A stretch of 64,000 bases of DNA from positions 124,001 through 188,000 of the forward strand of contig NZ_JAHYXK010000002.1 in assembly GCF_019443125.1 (NCBI RefSeq), in the 5' to 3' direction. Made by a program: the position numbers and the translations under genes. This DNA comes from Pontibacter aydingkolensis. GTDB lineage: Bacteria; Bacteroidota; Bacteroidia; Cytophagales; Hymenobacteraceae. The stretch's first letter is position 1; every line of letters starts with the position of its first letter. The notes below the pieces were generated by a model. It ran no database searches. It saw only the letters and a list, made by a program, of their open reading frames with translations, and was not told the DNA's origin. Below, in pieces: positions 1 through 10,772 of the stretch.

Positions 1-180
1 CATCTGTATCATGGCCCTACAGCACATTTTGCTCAACTTGCTTTTATTAGATTTTGGTTATATTTTACCTATTATATATTATACAACCTTTATAATGTTT
101 GAAGGAATTTGTACATTTAACAAAGCTACGTGCGATAGCACAATACAACACAGCATAAACAGACTTAATTTCTCTACAAA

Positions 181-1896
181 ATGCCTATTATTTTTTTGGA
201 TGGGTTTACACGCGCGCAGCTTAGAAACACCATCACTCATAACGGAGAACCGCTATATGGAGAGATATGGTTCTATGAACAACTGCTTGAGATAGATAGA
301 CTAGGTTTAGTGAAGGATACATGGTACGTTAAGTGGAATTACACACTTTCTTCACATCCAGACTCTAGGAATAAATCGGAGGGCCAGATCGATTTCCTTA
401 TCATTAGTAAATATGGAGTTCTTATAATTGAAATAAAAGGGGGCAATATTAACCTCAAGGATGGAAACTTCTCATATGAGTACCAAGGCCTAAACACCCC
501 TTGTCAGGACCCATTCATCCAAGTAAAGGAGAATATGTTTTCATTGAACACACTCCTAAATGACAAGGATGTCTTCTTTTACAGAGCTGTCATCTTTCCT
601 CATGACACTAAATTTAAACCTGTAGGACCAAGCTATGAAGGTTATGCTCATCAGTTCTTCTCAAGGCTGGATATTATAAATATAAGAGAGAGAGAGCAAA
701 CCGAGTCTTTACATAGATTCTTAATAAAATTAGCTAGAACATCTCGTTCAAAGCTGGTTGCAGCATATACCTCTCAAAAAGCTACACAACAACTCAATAG
801 CTTGGCATTCGAGAGATACCCTGAGCTTAATAACAAAAAAGTTGAGCAAGTAAAGAGAGCCTTATTCCCTAACTCTACAAGTTATGGTTTTAATCCAGAA
901 AGCCTCAACAAAATCATACAAGATGAGAACGTCGAGATATTTGACGGTTTAAGGAAGAACAAGAAGATAATGATACAGGGGCCACCTGGGTCCGGCAAGA
1001 CTGTGCTTGCCCGAAAGTTCATTGCTGACCAAATTCTCAAGGATCAGAAGGGAATTTACTTATGTGCAACAAAACTTTTGTCTGCATATATGACCCATGA
1101 TCTCTTAATAGATAATAAAATAAATCCCAATAGCTTAGTAATTAAAACATTCCCGTATGATGCTATTGACAATTATGTTAACAAAATTTTAGGCAGCACA
1201 ACGGTTGACTTTGTGGTAGTTGATGAAGCCCAAGAATTCATGGATAGGGGCCTTGATGATCTTATTTTTAAGATGTGTGAGAAGTTAGGGAATCCAAGAT
1301 TCTTACTGCTTTATGATAACCAACAAGCTTTCATGGCAAGCTTTACTGATTTTGATTTCTTCCCCAATTATGTGTGTGATAATTATGGTTTTGTCCACTA
1401 TGAGTTCAGTACTGTTCACCGCTCTAGTCAATCTAAAAAAGTTACGTCCTTCTGTAAGGAACTTAGAGAATGTGAAAGTCATAACATTCTGCAGACCCTT
1501 AACAAAGCTTTAATACCAACATCAAAAATTCGTTCAAATCAGCTAGGTAAACTTGTCAGGGAAACCTATGAAAAAGCAAAAAGCTTAACTGATAGCAGTC
1601 TTACCTTTTCCGACACTATAATTCTGGTTGAATCAAGAGCCTTTGATGCTTTTAAGATCATTGTGAACAAGTACTACAGTTCTAATGCGGAAGAGCTTAC
1701 AGAGGATAATATAGGTATAATACCAACAAAGATTCGTTTTACGACTCCTCTAAAATTTAAGGGGCTTGAGAAGCCAAATGTAATCCTTATTCTAAAGGAT
1801 AATATAAGTGCCTACAATAAAGTGCAGGCATATGTGGGAGCTACCAGAGCTATGGTAGGATTATATCTTTATTTATGGGAAACAGAAGTAGCTTAA
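181..1896 (+). CDS. NERD nuclease-domain / SF1 (UvrD- or DUF2075-like) ATPase
   Basis: 571 residues. Residues 23-130 fit a NERD (nuclease-related) domain with a PD-(D/E)xK-like core: E28, D71 in GQIDFLII and the E84-x-K86 pair in LIIEIKGG. An SF1 motor follows: Walker A GPPGSGKT near residue 267, Walker B VVVDEAQEF near 347, an arginine segment VHRSSQSKK near 415, and motifs FKGLEKPNVILIL and YVGATRAM near the C-terminus. It probably couples DNA translocation or unwinding to cleavage. It is the first gene of the operon, and its 3' end overlaps the next gene by 22 bases, which implies translational coupling. Start: the ATG at 181 lies just before conserved-looking sequence. The 180 bases upstream hold no supported gene, so this may be the operon leader. 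NERD helicases also occur outside defence systems; the defence role here is inferred from the neighbours. Confidence 0.85.
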   Translation: MPIIFLDGFTRAQLRNTITHNGEPLYGEIWFYEQLLEIDRLGLVKDTWYVKWNYTLSSHPDSRNKSEGQIDFLIISKYGVLIIEIKGGNINLKDGNFSYEYQGLNTPCQDPFIQVKENMFSLNTLLNDKDVFFYRAVIFPHDTKFKPVGPSYEGYAHQFFSRLDIINIREREQTESLHRFLIKLARTSRSKLVAAYTSQKATQQLNSLAFERYPELNNKKVEQVKRALFPNSTSYGFNPESLNKIIQDENVEIFDGLRKNKKIMIQGPPGSGKTVLARKFIADQILKDQKGIYLCATKLLSAYMTHDLLIDNKINPNSLVIKTFPYDAIDNYVNKILGSTTVDFVVVDEAQEFMDRGLDDLIFKMCEKLGNPRFLLLYDNQQAFMASFTDFDFFPNYVCDNYGFVHYEFSTVHRSSQSKKVTSFCKELRECESHNILQTLNKALIPTSKIRSNQLGKLVRETYEKAKSLTDSSLTFSDTIILVESRAFDAFKIIVNKYYSSNAEELTEDNIGIIPTKIRFTTPLKFKGLEKPNVILILKDNISAYNKVQAYVGATRAMVGLYLYLWETEVA

Positions 1897-4427
1897 TCGA
1901 TATCTATCAAGGTTTTCTAAGTGAGAATGTCAAAGAATTTCTTAAGAATGAAAGCGAAATAGTTGATATCATACATAAGATTCTTTGTGAATCATTTTTC
2001 AAAGGGAAAGAAGAAGATAAACTAATAAAACTAGCCAAGGAGTTAGCCTATCACTACAGGCATGGCAAAGTTCATCAAAATAACTTTATATCACTAGTAG
2101 TTCCCTACTACAATGAAAGTACAGAGGTAATTATACGTGATTACTTCATTCTCTTTTCTGTATTGGAAAACATTTATAAACAGATGGTTAATGCAAAGGA
2201 ACTTGATTGGAAACAACACGAAAGGTTCATGCTATTCGACCCATTCATGGGTGACAATACATTCTTGCATTATTCTAGGTCAGAAGACAATCAATTAGTA
2301 TTTGGTCAAGACGAAATATTTGTTGAAACAGACCAATTTATACCTCTTTTTCTTGAAAGAGAGGTATCAGGTGCCTCTAAAACTGAAAGAGCTACTTTAG
2401 GTTGGCTTTTCTTCCCAATTGTTAAACTCGCAAGAGAGGCGGGAATAGACTTCCCTATTGTTTTTGACTTGATATCGAATAAAACACTAATTCTAACTAG
2501 TAAAAAAAATCCAATTACAAGGCACAGTCAAATTTGTTGTAATGATAGTGTTGAAGGATTTCTATACGACGTAGTTAACAACAGCAGTAGCTTTCAATCT
2601 CTGATACACATATTAGACAAAACTAAACCTTCATCCATTATACAAATTGAATGGCCTTACCATAGGTTCGATGAGTCTCGCTATGAAAGGGTTCTAGAAC
2701 CTAAATATTATTTAGAAATTAAACTAAAAAAAAGATTTAATCCAAACCTTGTAAAAGAGTTCGGCAGTGGATTGATGTTACTACCTGGGGAACTTACTTC
2801 CCTAGACCGATTCTATGATTATAGCAATATAGATGAGCTTCTTTATGTGGTTAAAACAAAAGAGTTCTTGGAAATAGTATCTAAGCTCGATTATTTAAAA
2901 GAGACTTGGGAAAATTTAAAAGGTGATAGCTATGACCGTCCGTTTCCTGTCAAATGGTTAACACTACTAAATACAGGGAAGACCCTCAATTACTGGGAAA
3001 GAAGCTATGAAAATACATTTCCCTCAGTACCTGCTACTGTACAGAGAGAGGTAAAAGCTATTATTAGTATTGTACTGAAGGAAAATTGGTTGGATGAGTT
3101 AATCCTTAAGTTTATTGAAGAGGACCATAAAGTACTTTACGTACTTCTGCCTAGGGGAAGGAAGTACAAATCCATAAATAGGGACTTACAAGAATATTTA
3201 AGTCAATGCCTTGAGCATGTGCAAATAATATATATAGAGCATTATGATTTACTATATGGGAGTTTTAGTGGCACTCTTTGGATACTAGATACGAGCTTGA
3301 GCATCTTGTTTAGTATTCCTAAAAAAGAGGGTACTAAAGTTATTATACCGATACCAGATTTCCATTTCGCACTACGCCTCCTTTACAAGAAGGTCCAAAT
3401 GCTCAAAATGACAAATGATGTTTTACTAGGCAATGAAACGAATTCAAGTCTCAGAAGGACTCTATTAACAAACGAACAAAACTCTAGCCTAAACGGCATA
3501 TATAATAACATACTTCAACTCCTATTAAAAGAGGCACGTGAAAAATCAAAGTTCTATCGTCCTGAAGCGGCCACCGCAACAACTGAGTATGTTGAGGTTT
3601 ATGAAGACGAGGATGAAGAAGTTTATGAGGAAGAAGCTGAACAAGAGTTTTATGCAACACGCAGAGCTGCTGTGTCTGTAAATGAAATTGATTTCAGCAA
3701 ACCTCTTCAAATTACCCTTAATGATGGCACCCAAGAGTTTATAAACCCACTTGAGCGTATTCTTATAAATCATAGGTGCAACTTCATAAATGCATATGCA
3801 AGAGAACTTAAGCCTGGAGACGTGTTTGCAAAATGCAAAAATGTACTTTCCTCTCTTGAAGAAACTGATGATTTCCTAAAAAGTTGGACAAAGTTCCCAT
3901 ATGCTGTCAACGAATGGAAGAAAAAATTAAAGGACTTAGAGAATAGTCTTGGAAATGTTTATGAAAGATTATCAAGGCTAATCGGCCCCGGATTCATTCA
4001 ACCCCAATACTTTGAAAGTATTTGGCTAAACCCTAACTCTAGTATAAAGCTACCACTTAAAAGACAGCATTGGGACGCTTTATGTATAATTTTAAATATT
4101 GATAACAAAGACTGCAACAGAGCTTGGATAGCAGTTAAAAGTGAGCAGAAGATTGAGGACTCTAGATGGAGAGCGATCAAAAATAGTTTATTAAATGTGC
4201 TTGCAGAAAATGGCTACTTGGGACAATTATATAATATGGAAGCCATGAAAGAAACTGTCCTAATTTTAGATAGAGAGCCTTACTTTAAAGAAAAAGGAAT
4301 TGAAACTAGAGATGTGGCAGAGATTCTTCTTGATGATTTGATACATGCTCTTTCGAATACTGCAGAGTTTAAAAAAGTTGAGGAGATTATTTCAAGCAAC
4401 ATAACTGAAGAATTAAATGCTATCTGA
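1875..4427 (+). CDS. Unknown 850-residue protein of the DISARM-like operon (DrmE candidate)
   Basis: I do not recognise a domain with certainty. The protein is large and soluble, with no signal peptide, no membrane segment and no Walker motif. A strongly acidic, probably disordered stretch at about residues 573-595 (VYEDEDEEVYEEEAEQEF) separates a 570-residue N-terminal part from a 255-residue helical C-terminal part. The N-terminal part contains a strand-rich segment (KVLYVLLPRGRKY, VQIIYIEHYDLL, GTLWILDTS) that looks like a Rossmann-type fold. The gene overlaps the NERD gene by 22 bases and the drmA-like gene by 11 bases, so the product is probably made in step with both. In class 2 DISARM the protein of unknown function DrmE accompanies DrmA. 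Size and position make that the best candidate, but this is inference only. Confidence 0.7.
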   Translation: MGNRSSLIDIYQGFLSENVKEFLKNESEIVDIIHKILCESFFKGKEEDKLIKLAKELAYHYRHGKVHQNNFISLVVPYYNESTEVIIRDYFILFSVLENIYKQMVNAKELDWKQHERFMLFDPFMGDNTFLHYSRSEDNQLVFGQDEIFVETDQFIPLFLEREVSGASKTERATLGWLFFPIVKLAREAGIDFPIVFDLISNKTLILTSKKNPITRHSQICCNDSVEGFLYDVVNNSSSFQSLIHILDKTKPSSIIQIEWPYHRFDESRYERVLEPKYYLEIKLKKRFNPNLVKEFGSGLMLLPGELTSLDRFYDYSNIDELLYVVKTKEFLEIVSKLDYLKETWENLKGDSYDRPFPVKWLTLLNTGKTLNYWERSYENTFPSVPATVQREVKAIISIVLKENWLDELILKFIEEDHKVLYVLLPRGRKYKSINRDLQEYLSQCLEHVQIIYIEHYDLLYGSFSGTLWILDTSLSILFSIPKKEGTKVIIPIPDFHFALRLLYKKVQMLKMTNDVLLGNETNSSLRRTLLTNEQNSSLNGIYNNILQLLLKEAREKSKFYRPEAATATTEYVEVYEDEDEEVYEEEAEQEFYATRRAAVSVNEIDFSKPLQITLNDGTQEFINPLERILINHRCNFINAYARELKPGDVFAKCKNVLSSLEETDDFLKSWTKFPYAVNEWKKKLKDLENSLGNVYERLSRLIGPGFIQPQYFESIWLNPNSSIKLPLKRQHWDALCIILNIDNKDCNRAWIAVKSEQKIEDSRWRAIKNSLLNVLAENGYLGQLYNMEAMKETVLILDREPYFKEKGIETRDVAEILLDDLIHALSNTAEFKKVEEIISSNITEELNAI

Positions 4428-7400
4428 ATACGCGAAGAAAAGAGTAGACCTGGAAAGGACCATCAAGGAGCAGATATTGGGGCCTGGAGCTAATGCCAAC
4501 CGCTATATCCTACTAAATAAATGGGAAAGTCATTACTCAGGTAAGGACCTTAAAGAATTACTTCCGATTGATAACCTTACAGAGGTTATGGATGAGGTGC
4601 CTGCTTATTATTATAGTACAGGAATACTCTTCCCTGCCACAGAAAGATTAGTGACAACTAATGGACAAACACAGCATGACGAAGCTACATCTGAGGATGA
4701 GAATGAGGATTCTGGTGGCAATGACTCATTTTCAGACAGTAGAGAAGAAAACCTCTCAACTTCAAATCAGAATTACCCTTCTGCCTTTGGTCTTTCTTTT
4801 GCAATTAATACCTATTCTCAACTCCAAGATGATTTGAAGTTAAAGGTTGAGTTTAGAACTTATCAACCTATCAAGGGCGAAAGCCTAATGAATGTTGGTT
4901 ATTGGATAAGAATATATCAGGAGGAGATTAAGGAAATAATCAACAAGTATTTTGTTGAGTATTTCAATGTGGTTGAGAAAGACAAAAACTTGTTCGTAGT
5001 CTTCAATAACCAAGAGATTTCTAAAAAAGATGCATACAGGATCGACTATAATCTTTTTGAAAAATTTCAACACGAGTTCCTAGATGATTCACGCTGGACA
5101 CAGGAAAAGCAAGAATACACATCAAATCCTAAAACAAATAAATACGGCTATACAACCAGATATCTTATTTTAAATGATAATGATGGTTGGGCAGCAAAGA
5201 TTCGAGAGCGCTATCAAGCCCAATTTCTGCCTGAAAATCAAAGAAATGGGTTAAAACCGACGATATATGATCAGGAGCTTATTAAACGGATTGAAATTGT
5301 AAACTCTTTGAAGGAGATGTTAGAGACCTTTAAGAAAAATTTCAATACGCGGAGAGGCTCAATGTGGGTATCTACACCACATATAATAGAGGAACCACTG
5401 CCTGCTTATGATGAAAGTAAAACAAGGCAATCAGGACGTAAACTTATTTTCGACAAAGAAAATCCCAAAGAACCTAAGCTAGAGCTTCTCTGGCAGTACA
5501 TTATGCCAAGATCGCAGATGAGCGAAGCTAAAAATAAAATATATGTAAAACTTATCGTAAAGAATGTCTCTCTACCTATCAAACTAAAACTTAATGAGCC
5601 TCCACAACTGAATAAGAAGAATAAGGCTAATATTAAGAGCTTCTTTGGCATAAAGCTTACTGTAACAGAAAGTAAAATTGGGAAGAAAGTATTAGTAGGT
5701 TATAACCCTCCTAACCTCAGTAAAATAGATTTAGAAGATAACTTCAATAAGTTACTATACAGACAGTATGAAGATTTTGGTGAAGGCTACAACACATCAG
5801 TTGAATGGAACAAACTTGAGGATGGAAGACAATTCATTTGTACTGAATTCCTTCCATCTACCACAACACCTCAGGTCGATCATACACCAAGTAAAATTGA
5901 GGGTGATAAAGTAGTATCTAGGTTAAGTAATAAAGATATTTTACGTATTAAGCCACTATCTACTCTTAGCAATAAAACAGATAATGAAATAATATTGGGC
6001 TTAAGAAGCTTCGTTCAAGATTACGGTGATTGGTTAGAAGAGCAACAAAAAAAATTAGAAAGTGAAGTGCTTTCTGATGAAGGGGCTGAAATCTTAAACA
6101 AGCAGCTTAGCAAGGCAGAGGTAGATAAAAGAAGGCTTCATAGGAATATCTCTATATTAGAGAAAAATACTGATGCCATGGCAGCCTTTCGCCTTATGAA
6201 TACTGCCATGTTTATGCAGATTCACCACTCTCTGTTCATAAAGCATGGCAAAAAGAACAGTAATTTACCTTACTTTATTGCTGGTGGAAAAGACGAAGAA
6301 GCTTATAAGGCACTAGACGATACATTACCAGGAGACCCCAATATTTACATTGCCTGGAGACCATTCCAATTAGCGTTTATTCTTCTTACAATAGATGCAT
6401 TTGCTAAGCCTGATAGTAGTGTTGAAGCGATATATGATGACCTATTTCGGAGTGGCTGGCATGAACGTAATGAGCTAGCTGATCTTGTCTGGTTCCCAAC
6501 GGGTGGAGGTAAGACTGAAGCCTATTTGGGCATCATCGCCTTCTTAATCGCCTATAGAAGATTCACTAAGGGAAATGATGGTAGTGGTACAGCAATTTTA
6601 ATGCGCTACACTTTAAGGCTGCTAACATTACAACAATTCCAAAGAGCTACTCTTCTTATCTGCGCTTTAGAGCATATAAGAAAAGAAAGTTTTATTTTAC
6701 CCTATAATAAGAACTTAGGAAGCGAGAGAATTACTATCGGTCTTTATGTTGGTAATGATTCTTTACCAGGCACATGGACTGGTGGAGAAAAGTCCATGCA
6801 GTCTGAACTGCGTAAAATAGCTCAACAAGTTGAAAACAGGCAGCAAATTAAGACAAAACTACCCCATACTGAATGTCCTTGGTGTGGAAGTAAATTATTT
6901 AAAGCTTTAAGAAATGATAGATTAGCTAATATCAAGGAGCCTCAAGGTGGAAACCCGTTAATGATTTTCTGTAATGAAACCGGGTGCTCTTTTCATGATA
7001 GATATCAAGAAAGTAATAACTCTCTACCTTTAAGGCTTTTCGATGAAGAGATATATAAGTTCCCTCCTACTCTCCTATTTGGTACTGTAGACAAATTTGC
7101 ACAGTTAGCTCACGTTGTAGAGAATAGTAAAGAAAGGGACTCCCGTAGGATATTTGGTTTAAGACGTAGGGGGAATAACCCTCTACCCTCAGTTACCCCT
7201 CCTGAACTGGTTATTCAAGATGAGCTACACCTTCTATTGGGTCCATTAGGTTCTGCTGTTGGACTTTTTGAGACTGTTATAGATGAACTTTGCACCTATG
7301 AGAAAGATGGTAATAAGATTAGACCCAAAATCATCACATCAACAGCAACTACTAGAAATACTGATAAACAGATATATGCTTTATTTGATAGGAAAGTACA

Positions 7401-8601
7401 AATATTCCCTAAAGCAGGGATAAATTGTGATGACTCTTTCTTCGCTTATTATAAGAGAGGTAGTTCTGGAGAGTACTTTTCAACAAGGAAATACATGGGC
7501 ATACTCCCTGTTGGTAAGACTCAGGTCTGGATGCAGCTTAGAATAGCTGCTGTAATACTTGCTCATAGAAATAAATACTTGTATGACCACTATTCAACCG
7601 ATGAATTACTTCAAGGTGGCGTAAAGAATGAAGAATTCAGAAAGAGCTTGGACTACTATCATACAATGCTCATGTACTTTAACAGCTTAAAAGAAGTAGG
7701 CAAAACTGAATCACAACTTTATCACTATCTGCCTAATGAGGTGAGCCTTGTAAGAAAAAACATCACAGACGGACGCTTTTTTGATCATATAATTTCACCT
7801 GTAGATAGAATAGATTACTCTGAGCTTACTGGTAGATTAAGTGGTGAGGAGGTAAAATCAAACCTCTCCGCTATTGAGCACAATTGGGAACTACAAAATG
7901 CTGTTTCACCTCCAGAATTTGTAATTTCTACTAATATGATTTCTGTCGGTATAGATGTTTCTAGGTTCAATTCTATGGTCATAAGTTCGATGCCACGTAA
8001 CATTGCGGAATATATTCAGGCATCAAGTAGGGTAGCACGTGATAAAGAAGGACTTGTTATTACAGTACATCATCCATTTCGAAGTAGAGATTTGTCCCAC
8101 TACCAGAAATTTGTAGAGTTTCATGAAAAATTCTATAGCTATGTGGAGCCAATATCTGTAACGCCTTACACATTTAAGGCTTTAAAACGTTACTTGCCTT
8201 TATTCTTAGCTACCTGGATTAGACATAAAGATTATGGTCTCTCAGAAAATAGTAATGCTAGCAATTTAAATGAAAGTCTTAAGAGTAGAATTGTTACCGA
8301 TGTAGTAAAGCACTTTGCTTCCCTTAGAAAACATTCAGATGATTTGATGATTGAAGGTATATTAGGAGAAGATGAACTTGTTGAAATTCAAAATGAATTA
8401 AATAGGTTAATGCATCAAAAGTGGCTTGACAGGATGATACAAAATCAAGGAGAGCCTGGAGACTTTCATTATAAGGCAGACAGATTTCAGAACTCCATCT
8501 ACATCAATGGTAATAATTATGATGAAAATCTAAACTGGAATGTGAAAGGTTCATTAAGGGAAGTAGCCCCTGAAACAGTTATTAAAACAGTGCAACAGTA
8601 A
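4417..8601 (+). CDS. drmA: DISARM-type SF2 helicase DrmA
   Basis: 1394 residues. The long N-terminal part (about 1-640) has an acidic stretch around residues 87-115 and is otherwise unrecognised. The motor follows: WFPTGGGKTEAYLG (Walker A, near 692), a TLRLLTLQQFQRA segment (motif Ia), a probable zinc finger CPWCGSK...CNETGCSF near 822-860, QDELHLLLGPLGSAVGLFE (DExH box, near 934), TSTATTRNTDKQ (motif III) and SVGIDVSRFN...QASSRVARD (motifs V and VI, near 1177-1208). The combination of a WFPTGGGKT helicase with a zinc finger, followed directly by a DUF1998 protein, is characteristic of DrmA-DrmB of DISARM, where the pair binds and threads phage DNA. Ten bases separate it from the next gene. 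DrmA-like helicases also occur in other DUF1998-linked loci, so the DISARM assignment rests on the gene pair. Confidence 0.82.
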   Translation: MLSEYAKKRVDLERTIKEQILGPGANANRYILLNKWESHYSGKDLKELLPIDNLTEVMDEVPAYYYSTGILFPATERLVTTNGQTQHDEATSEDENEDSGGNDSFSDSREENLSTSNQNYPSAFGLSFAINTYSQLQDDLKLKVEFRTYQPIKGESLMNVGYWIRIYQEEIKEIINKYFVEYFNVVEKDKNLFVVFNNQEISKKDAYRIDYNLFEKFQHEFLDDSRWTQEKQEYTSNPKTNKYGYTTRYLILNDNDGWAAKIRERYQAQFLPENQRNGLKPTIYDQELIKRIEIVNSLKEMLETFKKNFNTRRGSMWVSTPHIIEEPLPAYDESKTRQSGRKLIFDKENPKEPKLELLWQYIMPRSQMSEAKNKIYVKLIVKNVSLPIKLKLNEPPQLNKKNKANIKSFFGIKLTVTESKIGKKVLVGYNPPNLSKIDLEDNFNKLLYRQYEDFGEGYNTSVEWNKLEDGRQFICTEFLPSTTTPQVDHTPSKIEGDKVVSRLSNKDILRIKPLSTLSNKTDNEIILGLRSFVQDYGDWLEEQQKKLESEVLSDEGAEILNKQLSKAEVDKRRLHRNISILEKNTDAMAAFRLMNTAMFMQIHHSLFIKHGKKNSNLPYFIAGGKDEEAYKALDDTLPGDPNIYIAWRPFQLAFILLTIDAFAKPDSSVEAIYDDLFRSGWHERNELADLVWFPTGGGKTEAYLGIIAFLIAYRRFTKGNDGSGTAILMRYTLRLLTLQQFQRATLLICALEHIRKESFILPYNKNLGSERITIGLYVGNDSLPGTWTGGEKSMQSELRKIAQQVENRQQIKTKLPHTECPWCGSKLFKALRNDRLANIKEPQGGNPLMIFCNETGCSFHDRYQESNNSLPLRLFDEEIYKFPPTLLFGTVDKFAQLAHVVENSKERDSRRIFGLRRRGNNPLPSVTPPELVIQDELHLLLGPLGSAVGLFETVIDELCTYEKDGNKIRPKIITSTATTRNTDKQIYALFDRKVQIFPKAGINCDDSFFAYYKRGSSGEYFSTRKYMGILPVGKTQVWMQLRIAAVILAHRNKYLYDHYSTDELLQGGVKNEEFRKSLDYYHTMLMYFNSLKEVGKTESQLYHYLPNEVSLVRKNITDGRFFDHIISPVDRIDYSELTGRLSGEEVKSNLSAIEHNWELQNAVSPPEFVISTNMISVGIDVSRFNSMVISSMPRNIAEYIQASSRVARDKEGLVITVHHPFRSRDLSHYQKFVEFHEKFYSYVEPISVTPYTFKALKRYLPLFLATWIRHKDYGLSENSNASNLNESLKSRIVTDVVKHFASLRKHSDDLMIEGILGEDELVEIQNELNRLMHQKWLDRMIQNQGEPGDFHYKADRFQNSIYINGNNYDENLNWNVKGSLREVAPETVIKTVQQ

Positions 8602-8611
8602 CGATTGACTC

Positions 8612-10768
8612 ATGGTATTAAACAAAAGTAACCAGGCAAATGAAAGCCTTAGCCAATATAAGTTATTATCTGCATATGGAGGAGCAGGCTCTATACTGCA
8701 TACACAGTATGGCTCTATCATTGTATCCTGTATTGAAGAATGGGGGTTTCTAAAAGTCGCCAGGGAAGTAATTAATGATTTACACCCTCAGGATGATAAA
8801 GACAGGGAGTTAGCAAAAAATGGCTTGAAGAGGTCAAAAGACTGGCGACTCTTAAAGGATTTGAAATCACGAAAGAAGCTGCCTAATCTAGATAGTTTAA
8901 TATTGATTCCAAACATAGAAGTCAATGAATACTCTAATAAAATACAAAATGAAGGCACTTCTTTAGCCATTAATAGTACTTTCATGCCAAAGAACTTTAT
9001 TGACGAGTATACTAAAACATTGAAACCATACAAAAAATGGTACGCTGAATGGCAAGAGGCTGTAAATCACAATCTAAATGATTTGAATTTCTTTTTCCCT
9101 CCCAAACGTGTTTTAAAAGAAAAAGGGGGTGATGAGGCTCGCATTATAAGGGATCGAAATAATAATCCTATAGGATTTCCTTTGAAGCAAGATAACGTAG
9201 TGCTAATATGTGAGGGTGGTCATATAAGTACATTCCCATGGCAAAGATATCTACGTTGGAAGCGGGAGAATGCTATTATGCAGCAAGAAGGCCCAATCAA
9301 TTTGTTTGGAACAGCTTCATGCTGTGGTAATTCAGACATTCGTATAAAAGATAATCAAGGCAATACAGCAGGTTTCGATGGCAAGTTCCTTTCTTGTAAT
9401 AACGTTGGTTGTGACGGCGGGGTATCTCTAAAAGGTTTATTCAATATCAAGGTCAAGTGCTCTGGACATAAACCTTGGGAAGCAGAGACAGGCGAAAACC
9501 TATACTTCTCTGGTCATAATGCGGCCAGAAATCAGGACCCTCCTACCGAGCCCTGTGATAAAATAATGAAAGTTGTTCTAACCACAGGAAACAACCTTTA
9601 TTTTTCAAGAAACATCTCTAGTATTTATATTCCTGAACTTTTATACCAAGACTACTCACTCGAAATATATAAGTTACTAGAAAAAACAGCTCAGGAACTG
9701 TTGGAAGAAGGAGAGTTAGAGGAGAGTGAAATAATACCTGAAGCGATAAGGGAAGTTGGAGCCTTAAAGGATAATACTAATATAAAATTTAGGAAGCACC
9801 CACTGTGGGATGCAACAGTAGGGACTTTCATTAATGGGCTTCCTGTAAATGAGAATGACTTAGAAAAGGATGTTGATCAACTTACAAGGGATATCCAGTT
9901 TAGGAATAAAGAGTTCAACATATTTGTCTCTATGTCTGATGACAAGATAAATATTGACAAAGATAGACTCTTTGTAAAGGATGTCACAGAAAACTTAACA
10001 AAGGATATAAGTGTGTTCTTTAGGAAGGTGCTACGAATTGATCAATTGATGCTTACCACAACTCAGTTAGATTTCTCAAGAGACAGACCCATAGATGCAG
10101 ATGCAGCAGGAACTGTTACTCCAAAGAATATATTCAAAAGTTTATCCCCTTTTGTAGAAGTTTATCCTGCTGTAGAAAGTTTTGGAGAAGGTATATTCTT
10201 TGCTTTTGATGAAGCACAGATAGAGCAATCATTTACAGATTCTAGGTATCTCGATATGTTTAGTAAACTATTAGATGAGTTTGGGCAGGCTTCACAAGAT
10301 TATGCTATAGCTAATGAGATGCCCTTATATATTACTCACACCTTCTCCCATTTAATTATGCGAGAGTTGGAGTTCCAGTGCGGCTACCCTACAGCATCTT
10401 TATCTGAAAGGCTGTACATATCTAAAGAAGAAGATACAAAGATGTATGGTGTGCTTATTTATACCTCAGAAGGTGCAGAAGGTAGTATGGGAGGATTAAT
10501 AGCTCAAACCAGAAAAGATAATCTGAACTTACTGATCAAACGGGCTTTGGAGAGAGCAACTATATGCTCAAGTGACCCACTTTGTTGGGAATCAGATGGA
10601 CAGGGATTGTTTGAGCTGAATCTTGCTTCTTGCTTCTCATGTGGCCTTGTTAGTGAAACATCTTGTGAGAAGAGAAACATGTTTTTGGACAGGAGAATCC
10701 TTGTGGATGAGGAATTTGGACTTTTTAGACAAATTATTTATCCTAAAATCGAACAAGATCATATCTGA
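8612..10768 (+). CDS. drmB: DUF1998-family protein DrmB
   Basis: 718 residues, directly behind drmA. Two cysteine clusters are visible in the middle (ASCCGNS and LSCNNVGC, about residues 236-272), likely one zinc site. The C-terminal DUF1998 module contains ITHTFSHLIMRELEFQCGY, YTSEGAEGSMGGL and the closing cysteine set CSSDPLCW...ASCFSCGLVSETSCE (about residues 652-690), typical of the DrmB/MrfA zinc-binding region. In DISARM, DrmB pairs with DrmA as the DNA-binding core. The start ATG at 8612 follows the drmA stop by ten bases. No DrmC phospholipase D gene follows; a pair of unknown proteins takes that place. Confidence 0.82.
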   Translation: MVLNKSNQANESLSQYKLLSAYGGAGSILHTQYGSIIVSCIEEWGFLKVAREVINDLHPQDDKDRELAKNGLKRSKDWRLLKDLKSRKKLPNLDSLILIPNIEVNEYSNKIQNEGTSLAINSTFMPKNFIDEYTKTLKPYKKWYAEWQEAVNHNLNDLNFFFPPKRVLKEKGGDEARIIRDRNNNPIGFPLKQDNVVLICEGGHISTFPWQRYLRWKRENAIMQQEGPINLFGTASCCGNSDIRIKDNQGNTAGFDGKFLSCNNVGCDGGVSLKGLFNIKVKCSGHKPWEAETGENLYFSGHNAARNQDPPTEPCDKIMKVVLTTGNNLYFSRNISSIYIPELLYQDYSLEIYKLLEKTAQELLEEGELEESEIIPEAIREVGALKDNTNIKFRKHPLWDATVGTFINGLPVNENDLEKDVDQLTRDIQFRNKEFNIFVSMSDDKINIDKDRLFVKDVTENLTKDISVFFRKVLRIDQLMLTTTQLDFSRDRPIDADAAGTVTPKNIFKSLSPFVEVYPAVESFGEGIFFAFDEAQIEQSFTDSRYLDMFSKLLDEFGQASQDYAIANEMPLYITHTFSHLIMRELEFQCGYPTASLSERLYISKEEDTKMYGVLIYTSEGAEGSMGGLIAQTRKDNLNLLIKRALERATICSSDPLCWESDGQGLFELNLASCFSCGLVSETSCEKRNMFLDRRILVDEEFGLFRQIIYPKIEQDHI

Positions 10769-10772
10769 GTTA

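Noticed and set aside
11..295. 94-codon open frame at the left edge
   Set aside because: It overlaps the NERD gene in another frame and has no family-like segment; it is a shadow.
10623..10772. Longer start for the X1 gene
   Set aside because: The added 50 codons lie wholly inside drmB, out of frame, and the ATG at 10773 sits right after the drmB stop.
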